Numbered from the stretch's first letter, positions 26,895-36,137 are shown. The stretch: DNA of 64,000 nt from JAVEDQ01 sp963783105 (GCA_963783105.1 CAWAMI010000007.1:744001-808000); one strand, 5' to 3'. Translations and numbers: made by a program. Notes: generated from the sequence alone by a model not told the origin.

Positions 26895-29010
26895 TCAGAG
26901 CGAGGTGGCGGGGTCCTCGGCGGGGGCGGGCTCGCGGCGCACCTGGCTCGGCAGCGTGTCGAGCAGCAGGACGAGCTCGGAGTCGTCCTGCTCGGCGTGC
27001 GCGCGGACCCGGAGTACGGACTGCGCGGCCGGCGGTGCCGCCGCGTCGGCGGCGAGAACGACGACACCGGACGCGGCCTCGTCGGCGGAGCTGACCGGGA
27101 CGCCCAGCTTGCCGAGCCGGTCGAGCAGCGCGCCGAGCCGCCGACGGCCGTCGTCGACCACGGTCAGCTCGGAGCCGCGGCCGCGCGACAACCGGACGGC
27201 CAGGGCCAGGGCGCTGTCGCCGGACTGGCCGGAGCGGGCCAGCACGGACAGCGGAGCGGCGTCGTCGACGTGCCCGCCCTCCCAGGTCGCGATCGTCACC
27301 GGCACGTCTGCCAGTGCGTCCGAAGCCAGCGGGGAGCCGGCCGGGAGCAGGAGCACGTTCACGTCGAGCGACTCCGCCTGCTCGTGCAGGTCCGCCGCCG
27401 GGTCGGCGCTGAAGCGGGAGAGGACGACCGCGTCGACCCCGCGGTGCCGCACCCGCGTCGCGAGCTGTTCCAGCTCGTCGAGCAGGTCCGCCATCACCGC
27501 CAGCTCGAACGACATCCCCGCCCCGACCTCGAGCTGGTCCGTCTCCTGCGACGGGAACATGGTGAGCACGACCTGTGCCGGCGACTCGGTGGCGGCGAGT
27601 TCCGCCGCCATCTCGACCATCGGCGCCGCCGCGGTCACGTCCTCGATCAGCACCAGGATCCGGTAGGCCGGGACCTCCCCGGCGGCGGCCTGTTCGGCCT
27701 CGGCGATCTCGCGCGCCAGGATGCGGTCCGGGTAGACGAGGCGGAGCAACGGCGTCGTCATGAACGTCGTGACGAGCGCCATGACCACCAGCGCGGAGAA
27801 CAGCGCCGTGTCGAGCACGCCGAGGCGCAGACCCACCGACAGCAGCACGAGTTCCGTGAGACCGCGGGTGTTCAGGAGCAGGGCCAGCGCGGTGGACCGT
27901 CGCGGCGGCACGCCCACGGCGCGGGCGGCGACGCGGGCGCCGACGAACTTGCCGACGATCGCGACGGCCAGGATGGCGAGCAGCTCGATCAGCGTGCGGC
28001 CCTCGAGCTGCGTCACGTCCACCGACAGGCCCGTGACGATGAAGAAGATCGGGAGCAGCAGCAGCACGCTGACCTGCTCGAGCCGCTCGAGGATCTCGTG
28101 GAACAACTGCCGCGGTGCCCTCGCGCGGGATGATCACGCCGAAGACGAAGGCCCCGAAGATGAAGTGGATGCCGACCTGCTCGGTGATCCAGGCGGAGAA
28201 GATCAGGCCCACGAGCATGATCGCGAGCACGTCGGGGGTGAGGCGCCCCGAACGCTCGTACATGCGCACGACGTAAGTCATCCCGCGGCGCACCACGGTG
28301 AACATGACCGCGACGTACAGCAGCGACAGCACCAGGACCTGCCACAGCGGCTCACCCGACTGCCCGGCGATCGCGGACACGGCGGCGAGCAGGGACCAGG
28401 CGATCACGTCGTCGATCGCGGCGCAGGCGAGCGCGATGACGCCGAGCGGAGTGCGCTGCATGCCGCGGTCGGTGAGGATGCGCGCCAGCACCGGGAAGGC
28501 CGTGACGCACATCGAGGCACCGATGAACAGGCAGAAGGCGAGTTCGTCGACCGATTCCCCCGGTCCCAGGCCGCCCTGCTTGTGGCGGTCGTAGAGCCAG
28601 AGGCCCAGCAGGATGCCGCCGACGAACGGCAGGGTCACCGACGACAGCGAGATCGCGCCGGCCCGCTTCTCGTTGCCGCGGACGAGCTTCGTGTCGAGTT
28701 CGAGCCCGACGATGAACATGTAGATGACGAGACCGAGGTTGGCCAGCACCTTGAGGATCGGGACGATGTCGTCCGGGAACAGCGCCTCGGTCAGCGGCTT
28801 GTCCCCGTCGTAGTGGAACTGGCCGAGCAGCGAGGCGCCCAGCAGCAGTCCGGCGAGGATCTCGCCGATCACCGGAGGCTGGTTGAGCTTCTTGAATGCG
28901 GCCGCGAGCAGGCGCGCCAGGATGACGATGAACACGATCGCGAGGAACACCTCGGCGATGTGGTCCGGCGCCGCCTTCTCGGCCTCGGCGGCGACCAGCA
29001 CTGACTGCAT
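26895..29010 (-). pseudogene. CPA2 family cation/proton antiporter with C-terminal domain, frameshifted at about 28114
   Basis: The first part (29010 to about 28115) carries PPVIGEILAGLLLGASLLG, SMCVTAFPVLARIL and AAIDDVIAW with both aspartates, then GAFVFGVIIPREGT. The protein then continues in another frame with RQLFHEILERLEQVS, three or four more helices, and a cytoplasmic domain of two USP-like halves ending at 26895. One extra base in a stretch reading gggcaccgcggcag (minus strand, about 28108-28118) accounts for the break. Repaired, the product is about 704 residues. The ATG at 29010 has a strong GGAGG just upstream. It could be a true lesion or a sequencing error; everything else about the gene looks intact. 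Confidence 0.85.
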
Positions 29011-29144
29011 TCCGTCCTCCTCGACATCCCGGTGAGAAGACAGTAGGGGGCAGGGACAGGGACGGAGAGGGAGATGACCAAAGACCGCGATCGGCCCCGG
29101 CCTGCCTGTTAGGTTTCCAGCAGTCCGGACGGGAGGGGCACGAC

Positions 29145-29999
29145 ATGGCTGGGTCTGGGTCGACGACCGGTGCGACCAACGGGATCGCGGATTATGTCTT
29201 CGTCCGAGCCCTGGGCGACGGCAACCACGGGACCTACCATCTGGCCACACCTCCGGCGCGGCTGCGACTCGACAGCGAGTTCGTCGTGGTCAAGGTCCTG
29301 GCCGGCCAGACCACCGCGGACACCTTCCGCCGCGCCACCCGTGAGCTGAAGGCGTTCGCCGCCGTCCGCTCGCCGTACCTCGTCCGGCTCTTCGACGCCG
29401 GCCAACAGGGGGGCACTTTCTTCTACGCGATGGAGTGGCTGCCGAAGGGCTCGCTCGCCGACCCGGCGGCGCCGATCGGCAAGGTCGAGGCGCTGCGGGC
29501 CGTCGCCTGCGCCGCCCGCGCCGCCCACGACCTGCACGAGGCCGGCATCGTGCACCGCGACATCAACCCGGACAACGTGCTGCTCGCCGACGACGGCGGT
29601 CGGCTCGCCGACCTTGGTCTGGCGCAGGTCCTGCAACCGGGCGTGGCGGTCACCGGCATCGGGCGGGTGGAGTCGGTCGAGTACATCGACCCCGTGGTCC
29701 TCGGCGGCGGGCAACCCTCGCGGCTGACCGACGTGTACGGCCTCGGGATGACGTTGCACCGCGCCCTGACCGGCACCGGCATGTTCGGCGACATCCCCGG
29801 CGACCAGCCGATGATGGCCATGCGGGCCGTGCTCTCGCGCAACCCCGTCGCCTCGCCGACCCTGGGCCCGGAGGAGCTCGCGCTGGTCACCGCGTGCGTC
29901 AGCGGCGATTTCGCCCAGCGCCCCCGCACCGCGCTGGAGGTCGCCGAGCGCATCGACGCCCTGCCCGCGATGCGGGGGGCCGAGGTCGGCACGGGCTGA
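29145..29999 (+). CDS. Serine/threonine protein kinase homologue, catalytic loop altered
   Basis: The 284-residue protein is a soluble kinase domain without membrane helix or sensor. It has a glycine-rich loop GDGNHG (24-29), the VVVK lysine at 50, an alphaC glutamate near 67, HRD at 137-139, DLG (DFG equivalent) at 156-158 and the DVYGLG helix-F motif from 196. The catalytic-loop lysine of HRDxKPxN is asparagine (HRDINPDN). The activation segment has VESVEYIDP in place of GTxxYxAPE. It may be weakly active, atypical or a pseudokinase. It is divergent from the second antiporter, has a GGAGGGG ribosome-binding site and ends 28 bases before coaE. It is the likely partner of the FHA protein. Confidence 0.88.
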   Translation: MAGSGSTTGATNGIADYVFVRALGDGNHGTYHLATPPARLRLDSEFVVVKVLAGQTTADTFRRATRELKAFAAVRSPYLVRLFDAGQQGGTFFYAMEWLPKGSLADPAAPIGKVEALRAVACAARAAHDLHEAGIVHRDINPDNVLLADDGGRLADLGLAQVLQPGVAVTGIGRVESVEYIDPVVLGGGQPSRLTDVYGLGMTLHRALTGTGMFGDIPGDQPMMAMRAVLSRNPVASPTLGPEELALVTACVSGDFAQRPRTALEVAERIDALPAMRGAEVGTG

Positions 30000-30015
30000 C
30001 GGCGGGCTCGCCTGG

Positions 30016-30021
30016 TTACAT
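30016..30021 (+). promoter_or_regulatory. Candidate -10 element for coaE
   Basis: The extended -10 like sequence tggttacat places a start point at about 30028, the coaE GTG, which has no ribosome-binding site. This suggests a leaderless transcript. It is a pattern match only. Confidence 0.3.
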
Positions 30022-30027
30022 CGCAGG

Positions 30028-30624
30028 GTGCACAAGATCGGTCTGACGGGCGGTATCGGCGCGGGTAAGAGCACGGTGGCACGGCTGCTCGCCGAGCACG
30101 GCGCGATCGTGGTCGACGCCGACGCCCTGGCCCGCGAGGTGGTGGCGCCGGGCACCGAGGGGCTCCGCGAGGTCGTCGATGCATTCGGCGAGGACGTGCT
30201 CCGCGAGGACGGGTCGTTGGACCGGCCCGCAGTCGCGAAGATCGTCTTCGCGGATCCCGACAAGCGCAAGACGCTCGAGGCCATCACCCACCCGAGGATC
30301 GGGGAGCGGACCAAGGAGCTGTTCGACTCGGCGGGCGAGGACGACGTCGTCGTGCACGACGTGCCGCTGCTCGTGGAGCTCAACATGGCCGGGTTGTACG
30401 AGGCGGTCGTCGTCGTCGAGGCGCCCGACGGCGTCCGGCTCGAGCGGCTCGAGGCACGCGGGCTCGGCCGCGACGAGGCGGCCGAGCGCATCCGCTCGCA
30501 GGCCGACCCCGAGCAGCGCCGCGCCGTCGCCACGGTCGTCATCGACAATGCCGGCGACGAGGATGCGCTGCGGCGCCGGGTCGACGAGGTCTGGGAGCAG
30601 CTGGGACGCGACCTGCGTCACTAG
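30028..30624 (+). CDS. coaE: Dephospho-CoA kinase
   Basis: The enzyme phosphorylates dephospho-CoA in the last step of coenzyme A synthesis. The 198-residue protein has the P-loop GGIGAGKST (residues 8-16), the VVDADALAREV acceptor-site block, ITHPRI and the VVHDVPLLVE block. Some actinobacteria carry a long C-terminal extension on CoaE, which is absent here. In many actinobacteria coaE lies directly after rpsA; here about 8.6 kb of other genes intervene. GTG at 30028 is used. Confidence 0.96.
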   Translation: MHKIGLTGGIGAGKSTVARLLAEHGAIVVDADALAREVVAPGTEGLREVVDAFGEDVLREDGSLDRPAVAKIVFADPDKRKTLEAITHPRIGERTKELFDSAGEDDVVVHDVPLLVELNMAGLYEAVVVVEAPDGVRLERLEARGLGRDEAAERIRSQADPEQRRAVATVVIDNAGDEDALRRRVDEVWEQLGRDLRH

Positions 30625-30636
30625 TACCAGGAGGCC

Positions 30637-33378
30637 ATGGAGCGCTGCGTGGACAGCTGTCACGCTCCGCGCATGCGCCGAAGGATCGCCGCGGGGGTGG
30701 CCGGCCTGTTGGCCCTGCTCCTGACGCTGGTGGCGCTTCCGGACGGAGCCGGAGCGGCTGCGGGACAGCCGCCGAGGGTATCGATCGGCGACGCGAACGC
30801 CGTCGAACCGGCCGCGGGCGCGACGACGCCCATGTCCTTCCCGGTCCGTCTCTCCGAGCCCGCGACCGGGGTCGAGAGGGTGCACTGGAACACCGCGGCC
30901 GGTACCGCGGACGGCACGGACGTCGTCGGAGCCTCCGGCAACGTCTCGTTCGCCACCGGGCAGCAGGACGCCGTCGTGACGATCCTCGTGCGGGGCGACG
31001 ATCGCCCGGAGCCGAACGAGACGTTCTCCGTCGTGCTCAGCTCGCCGGTCGGCGTGGGAATCGACGACGCCAAGGGCACCGGCCGCATCGTGTCCGACGA
31101 GGGACCACGGACGATCTCGATCAGCGACGTCTCCGTGCTGGAGGGCAAGGCCGCCACCACCGTCAACGCGGTGTTCACGCTCTCGCTGTCCGTGCCTGTG
31201 CAGTCGGGCGAGACCGTCAGGGTCAAGTACGCCACCGGCAACGGCACGGCTGTCGCCGGGAAGGACTACACCGCCCGGTCGGGGACCGCGACGTTCCCGG
31301 CCGGCGCCTCGACGGTGAAGGTCCCGGTCGTGGTGCGGGGCGACTCCACGGTCGAGGCCGGCGAGACCTTCTCGCTGAACCTCGGCAGTCCGGTCGGCGC
31401 CGTGCTCGCCGACGCGGCCGGGCTCGGCACCATCCGCAACGACGACGGAGGCACCAGCGCCGCGCCCGCCCCCGCACTGAGCATCGGGGACGGGTGGGTG
31501 GTCGAGGGGGCCGCCGGCCAGGGGCGCTCCGCGCTGTTCCCCGTCACGCTCGGCGCGGCGTCGACCCGGACGGTGACGTCCGCCTACCGCGTCGTGCTGA
31601 CCACGACGGCCGGGTCGGCGGGCTCGGTGGACGTCGTCGCGGTATCGGGCACTCTTTCGCTGCCTCCCGGAGCCCGCTCGACCGTCGTCAGCGTCCCGGT
31701 CGTCGGTGACGACCTTTTCGAGGGCAACGAGACGTTCCGGGTCGTCCTGTCCTCCCCCTCGGGCGCGGTCTACGCCGACACGACCGGGCTCGGGACGGTG
31801 GCGGACGACGAGGGCCCGATGACCCTCGAGGTCGGTGACGTCGCCGTGGTCGAGACCGACAGCGGCAGCCCCAGCGCCCAGTTCGAGGTCCGGCTGGTCG
31901 GCGGCCAGGCGCCGGGGCCGGTCTCGTTCTCCTACGCCACCAGCAGCGGCACGGCGAGTTCCGGCAGCGACTTCACCGCGAGGAGCGGCCGCTTCACCTT
32001 CCCGCCGGGCGAGACCACCGGCGTCATCGACGTGCCGTTGCGTCCCGACACCATCCGGGAGGCGAACGAGACCTTCACGCTGAAGCTGTCGAGCCCGGTC
32101 GCCGCCGTGCTGGCCGACGCGACCGCCGTCGGGACGATCGTCGACGACGACACCACCCTCGCGCCCGGCTCGGTGAAGACCGCGATCGCCGGCCGGTCCG
32201 CGTCGGAGTCGGCCGGGGTCGCCACCGTGACCGTCTCGTTCGCCAAACCCGTCCCGCTGCCGATCGACCTGGCCTTCTCCACGGTGCCCGGCTCCGCGGA
32301 GGCGGGCAGCGACTACGTGCCGCAGACCGACGTCGGTGTGACCGCGCCGGCCGGAGCCACGTCGCTGGACCTGCAGATCCCGCTGATCGACGACCAGGAC
32401 CCGGAGCCGACCGAGTCCTTCACCGTCAGCATCACCGGCCCCGCAAGCCTGGCCCTGGTCGGTCCACCCGCCGTCGTGGCGATCCTGGACGACGAATCAC
32501 CGGCGTCCGCCACGACCGTGGCGCCGGTCCTGGCCGTCGGAGACATCGCCTGCGCGCCCACCGACCCGAACTACAACAACGGAGCCGGAACGGCGAAGTT
32601 CTGCCAGCAACGGGCCACGTCCGACCTCGCCGTCCGGCGCAATCCGGCCGCGGTGCTGAGCCTGGGGGACCTGCAGTACGAGAACGGCGAGCTGAACGCC
32701 TTCGCCCTTTCCTACGATCCGAGCTGGGGGCGGCTCAAGGCCGTCACGCACCCCGCACCCGGGAACCACGAGTACTACACCGCCGGGGCCACGGGTTACT
32801 ACCGGTACTTCACGATCGGTACGGCCGGTGAGGGGACCGTCGACCCCTGGTACGCCTTCGACCTCGGCTCCTGGCGGGCGATCGCGTTGAACTCGAACTG
32901 TGCTGCGCTCGGTGGCTGCGGGCCCGGCTCGCCGCAGGAGACCTGGCTGCGCGGGGAGATGGCCGCCCACCCGGCGCAGTGCATCGTCGCCTACATGCAC
33001 CACCCGCGCTTCTCGTCCGGCGTGCACGGCGACAACGGCGACGTCGACGGCCTGTGGCAGACCCTCGCCGCCGGCGGCGCGGACCTGGTCCTCGTCGGGC
33101 ACGACCACGACTACGAGCGCTACGCCCCGATGAACGCGTTCGGGTCGTCGAGCCCCAGCGGGGTGCGGGAGATCGTGTCGGGGCTCGGCGGGCGCAGTGC
33201 CAACAGCTTCCCGGCCGGCGCGTCCCGCCCGTCGAGCACGGTGCGGAAGGCGCTGAAGTTCGGCTTCCTCGACCTCACGCTGCGCCCGGGCGGCTACGAC
33301 TGGCAGCAGCTGCAGGTGCCGACGGCAACCGTCCCGTCGCCCGCGCCGCTCGACAGCGGTTCCGGTAGCTGCACCTAG
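30637..33378 (+). CDS. Secreted protein with Calx-beta repeats and a metallophosphatase domain
   Basis: The protein has a signal peptide (RRRIAAGVAGLLALLL, cut near GAGAAA). It is followed by about five Calx-beta-type beta-sandwich repeats, each with the pattern F..G..T..V.V....D...E.NETF.V.LSSP and usually ending T.. DDE. The C-terminal 290 residues are a calcineurin-like phosphoesterase with GDIA, GDLQY, GNHEY, HHPRFSSG and GHDHDYERY, that is, all five metal-site blocks. It is predicted to be extracellular or surface-bound and to bind calcium through the repeats. ATG at 30637 has AGGAGG only two bases away; ATG at 30673 starts immediately before the signal peptide and may be the true start. 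The substrate is unknown. Confidence 0.9.
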   Translation: MERCVDSCHAPRMRRRIAAGVAGLLALLLTLVALPDGAGAAAGQPPRVSIGDANAVEPAAGATTPMSFPVRLSEPATGVERVHWNTAAGTADGTDVVGASGNVSFATGQQDAVVTILVRGDDRPEPNETFSVVLSSPVGVGIDDAKGTGRIVSDEGPRTISISDVSVLEGKAATTVNAVFTLSLSVPVQSGETVRVKYATGNGTAVAGKDYTARSGTATFPAGASTVKVPVVVRGDSTVEAGETFSLNLGSPVGAVLADAAGLGTIRNDDGGTSAAPAPALSIGDGWVVEGAAGQGRSALFPVTLGAASTRTVTSAYRVVLTTTAGSAGSVDVVAVSGTLSLPPGARSTVVSVPVVGDDLFEGNETFRVVLSSPSGAVYADTTGLGTVADDEGPMTLEVGDVAVVETDSGSPSAQFEVRLVGGQAPGPVSFSYATSSGTASSGSDFTARSGRFTFPPGETTGVIDVPLRPDTIREANETFTLKLSSPVAAVLADATAVGTIVDDDTTLAPGSVKTAIAGRSASESAGVATVTVSFAKPVPLPIDLAFSTVPGSAEAGSDYVPQTDVGVTAPAGATSLDLQIPLIDDQDPEPTESFTVSITGPASLALVGPPAVVAILDDESPASATTVAPVLAVGDIACAPTDPNYNNGAGTAKFCQQRATSDLAVRRNPAAVLSLGDLQYENGELNAFALSYDPSWGRLKAVTHPAPGNHEYYTAGATGYYRYFTIGTAGEGTVDPWYAFDLGSWRAIALNSNCAALGGCGPGSPQETWLRGEMAAHPAQCIVAYMHHPRFSSGVHGDNGDVDGLWQTLAAGGADLVLVGHDHDYERYAPMNAFGSSSPSGVREIVSGLGGRSANSFPAGASRPSSTVRKALKFGFLDLTLRPGGYDWQQLQVPTATVPSPAPLDSGSGSCT

Positions 33379-33444
33379 TTCCCCGGAACCGGTCGCGCCA
33401 CTGAGATCGGGAAACTGTCGTAGGTCTGTGGTGTTGTTGTCCGC

Positions 33445-35553
33445 GTGAGACCCGTCAGCGACATCGAGCGTGCTCAGGCCCCGTTCAAGGTCGAGAGCGA
33501 GTTCCAGCCGAGCGGCGACCAGCCGACGGCGATCGAGGAGTTGGCGCGTCGCGTCAACGCGGGGGAGCCCGACGTCGTCCTGCTCGGCGCCACCGGTACG
33601 GGCAAGAGCGCGACGACGGCGTGGCTCGTCGAGAAGCTGCAGCGCCCGACGCTCGTGCTGGCGCCGAACAAGACGTTGGCGGCCCAGCTGGCGAACGAGT
33701 TCCGCGAGCTGCTGCCGCACAACGCGGTCGAGTACTTCGTCTCGTACTACGACTACTACCAGCCCGAGGCGTACGTCCCGCAGTCGGACACCTACATCGA
33801 GAAGGACTCCTCGCTGAACGAGGAGGTCGAGCGGCTGCGGCACTCGGCGACGATGAGCCTGTTGACCCGGCGCGACGTCGTGGTCGTCGCGTCCGTCTCC
33901 TGCATCTACGGCCTGGGCACGCCGCAGGAGTACGTCGACCGGTGCGTCCGGCTCCGGATCGGCGACGAGATCGACCGCGACACGCTGCTGCGGCGGCTGG
34001 TGGACGTGCAGTACACGCGCAACGACCTGGCCTTCACCCGCGGCACGTTCCGGGTGCGGGGGGACACGATCGAGGTCTTCCCGGTCTACGAGGAGCTCGC
34101 CGTCCGCATCGAGATGTTCGGCGACGAGATCGAGAAGCTGACCTACCTGCACCCGCTGACCGGCGAGGTGGTGCGGGAGTCGCAGAACCTCCTGGTGTTC
34201 CCGGCAACCCACTACGTCGCCGGCCCGGAGCGCATGGAGCGGGCGATCACCGGGATCGAGGCGGAGCTCGAGGAGCGGCTCGACGAGCTGGAGAAGCAGG
34301 GCAAGCTGCTCGAGGCCCAGCGGCTGCGGATGCGCACCACCTACGACATCGAGATGATGCGTCAGGTCGGTTTCTGCAGCGGCATCGAGAACTACTCGCG
34401 GCACATCGACGGCCGCGCGGCCGGCACCGCCCCGCACACGCTGCTCGACTACTTCCCGGAGGACTTCCTGCTCGTCATCGACGAGTCGCACGTGACCGTG
34501 CCGCAGGTCGGCGGCATGTACGAGGGAGACATGAGCCGGAAGCGGACTCTGGTCGACCACGGGTTCCGCCTGCCGTCGGCGATGGACAACCGGCCGCTGA
34601 AGTTCGAGGAGTTCCTGGAGCGGATCGGCCAGACGGTGTACCTGTCGGCGACGCCCGGTCCTTACGAGCTGGCGCGGGGCGACGGCGTCGTCGAGCAGAT
34701 CATCCGCCCCACCGGTCTGCTCGACCCGGAGATCATCCTGAAGAGCACCAAGGGTCAGATCGACGACCTGGTGCACGAGATCCGGCTGCGGACCGAGCGG
34801 GACGAGCGGGTGCTGGTCACCACGCTGACCAAGAAGATGTCGGAGGACCTGACCGACTATCTGCTGGACCTCGGGATCCGGGTCCGCTACCTGCACAGCG
34901 AGGTCGACACGATCCGCCGGATCGAGCTGCTCAAGGAGCTGCGGCAGGGTGAATTCGACGTCCTCGTCGGCATCAACCTGCTCCGGGAGGGCCTCGACCT
35001 GCCCGAGGTGTCGCTGGTGAGCATCCTCGACGCGGACAAGGAGGGCTTTCTGCGCTCCGGCCGCTCGCTGATCCAGACGATCGGGCGCGCGGCCCGCAAC
35101 GTGTCCGGGCAGGTGCACATGTACGCCGACGACATCACCCCCTCGATGCGGCAGGCGATCGACGAGACGGCCCGTCGGCGGCAGAAGCAGATGGCCTACA
35201 ACGCCGAGCGGGGGCTCGACCCGCAGCCGCTGCGCAAGAAGATCGTCGACATCCTCGACGACATGGTGCGGGAGAGCGAGGGTGGCGAGCTCGTCGGCGG
35301 GTCGGGTCGCTCGCAGTCCCGCGGCAAGGCGCCGGTGCCCGGCATGAGCTCACGGTCGGAGTCGGTCGGCAAGCACGCCGCGGCTCTGGCCGATCTGCCG
35401 AAGGCGCAGCTCGCGCAGCTCATCCAACAGCTGAACGACGAGATGCACGAGGCGGCCAAGGAGCTGCAGTTCGAGCTCGCCGCCCGGTTGCGCGACGAGA
35501 TCAACGAGCTCAAGAAGGAGCTCCGGGGGATGGCCGCCGCGGGGGTGGAGTGA
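33445..35553 (+). CDS. uvrB: Excinuclease ABC subunit B
   Basis: UvrB is the damage-verifying helicase-like subunit of nucleotide excision repair. The 702-residue protein has Walker A GATGTGKS (48-55), the beta-hairpin segment YYDYYQPEAYVP, the IDESH motif II, helicase motifs V and VI (GINLLREGLDLPE, QTIGRAARN) and the C-terminal UVR domain that binds UvrC. GTG at 33445 gives the expected N-terminus. I looked for a LexA box in the 66 bases upstream and did not find a convincing one. Confidence 0.98.
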   Translation: MRPVSDIERAQAPFKVESEFQPSGDQPTAIEELARRVNAGEPDVVLLGATGTGKSATTAWLVEKLQRPTLVLAPNKTLAAQLANEFRELLPHNAVEYFVSYYDYYQPEAYVPQSDTYIEKDSSLNEEVERLRHSATMSLLTRRDVVVVASVSCIYGLGTPQEYVDRCVRLRIGDEIDRDTLLRRLVDVQYTRNDLAFTRGTFRVRGDTIEVFPVYEELAVRIEMFGDEIEKLTYLHPLTGEVVRESQNLLVFPATHYVAGPERMERAITGIEAELEERLDELEKQGKLLEAQRLRMRTTYDIEMMRQVGFCSGIENYSRHIDGRAAGTAPHTLLDYFPEDFLLVIDESHVTVPQVGGMYEGDMSRKRTLVDHGFRLPSAMDNRPLKFEEFLERIGQTVYLSATPGPYELARGDGVVEQIIRPTGLLDPEIILKSTKGQIDDLVHEIRLRTERDERVLVTTLTKKMSEDLTDYLLDLGIRVRYLHSEVDTIRRIELLKELRQGEFDVLVGINLLREGLDLPEVSLVSILDADKEGFLRSGRSLIQTIGRAARNVSGQVHMYADDITPSMRQAIDETARRRQKQMAYNAERGLDPQPLRKKIVDILDDMVRESEGGELVGGSGRSQSRGKAPVPGMSSRSESVGKHAAALADLPKAQLAQLIQQLNDEMHEAAKELQFELAARLRDEINELKKELRGMAAAGVE

Positions 35554-35576
35554 GCCGATGGAGTGAGCCGGATGGG

Positions 35577-35657
35577 GTGAGCGAGACCCACCCCGAACGA
35601 CTCGGATTCCTGCGCTACCGGGCCGCCTCGTCCGGCTACGCCATCTGGGGTCTGTGA
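35577..35657 (+). CDS. Possible 26-codon ORF after uvrB
   Basis: A GTG at 35577 opens a 26-codon frame ending LRYRAASSGYAIWGL. The composition is protein-like rather than Arg/Pro-rich, but nothing else supports it and there is no clear ribosome-binding site. It may be the remnant of a larger gene or chance. Confidence 0.2.
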   Translation: MSETHPERLGFLRYRAASSGYAIWGL

Positions 35658-35745
35658 CGCGGCGACACGCCGACGGGGGTTGTCAGCAGCGGGTGTGACA
35701 CGCACTCTCGATCACCAGGGGGACACAGCCGCCTGGGAGGCGCCC

Positions 35746-36006
35746 TTGACCACGTTCGTGCAACTCATTGATCTGCATACGCGGCAGCCCGCCCAGCTCG
35801 AGCGGGTGTTGGACCAGTGGCGCGCGCACTCGCTGAAGCGGGAGCACATCGCCGCCGTCGAGGTGCGACACGACGAGAAGGACGCGGGCCATCTCGTGCT
35901 CCAGGTCGAGTACGAGCCGTTGTCAGACGCGGAGAACGCCGCGCCCGCCACCCCCGAGGCCGCCACGGTGGTCGGCCTGCTCGACCGGCCACCACGATTC
36001 CGGTGA
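35746..36006 (+). CDS. Small hypothetical protein (86 aa)
   Basis: The start is TTG at 35746, with a strong GGGAGG five bases upstream; the protein begins TTFVQLIDLHTRQ. It has alternating helix and strand character (ERVLDQWRAHSL, then HIAAVEVRHDEK and HLVLQVEYEPL), which recalls small ferredoxin-like barrels such as the ABM fold, but no motif confirms this. It precedes the repeat-protein gene by 131 bases that contain a palindrome, so it is probably a separate transcription unit. I do not recognise the family. Confidence 0.7.
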   Translation: MTTFVQLIDLHTRQPAQLERVLDQWRAHSLKREHIAAVEVRHDEKDAGHLVLQVEYEPLSDAENAAPATPEAATVVGLLDRPPRFR

Positions 36007-36080
36007 TGGAATCGCGCGGGTCCTGAAAGCCGTGCGGAGGGCGCGGAAAACAGCGTTTGCTGCTTCACGGAGCTCGGGTA

Positions 36081-36095
36081 GTAACGGTCCGTTAC
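36081..36095. promoter_or_regulatory. 15-bp palindrome upstream of the repeat-protein gene
   Basis: gtaacggtccgttac is a perfect inverted repeat with seven-base arms around one base, 42 bases before the ATG at 36138. It is relatively AT-rich for this DNA and looks like an operator for a dimeric regulator. No regulator gene is adjacent. Confidence 0.5.
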
Positions 36096-36137
36096 AGCAC
36101 GAACCGGATGCCACACCAGCTCAGAGGTGACCGCACG

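Noticed and set aside
26742..28133. Open frames on the plus strand opposite the second antiporter
   Set aside because: No domains and Arg/Gly/Val-rich; the minus strand carries antiporter motifs throughout.
33379..33444. LexA/SOS box upstream of uvrB
   Set aside because: I found no convincing GAAC-n4-GTTC type match in the 66-base gap.
32497..35118. Very long open frame on the minus strand opposite uvrB and the phosphatase gene
   Set aside because: It is the mirror of real genes: the composition is dominated by Arg, Gln, Val and Leu, with no recognisable domain. The plus strand carries intact uvrB.
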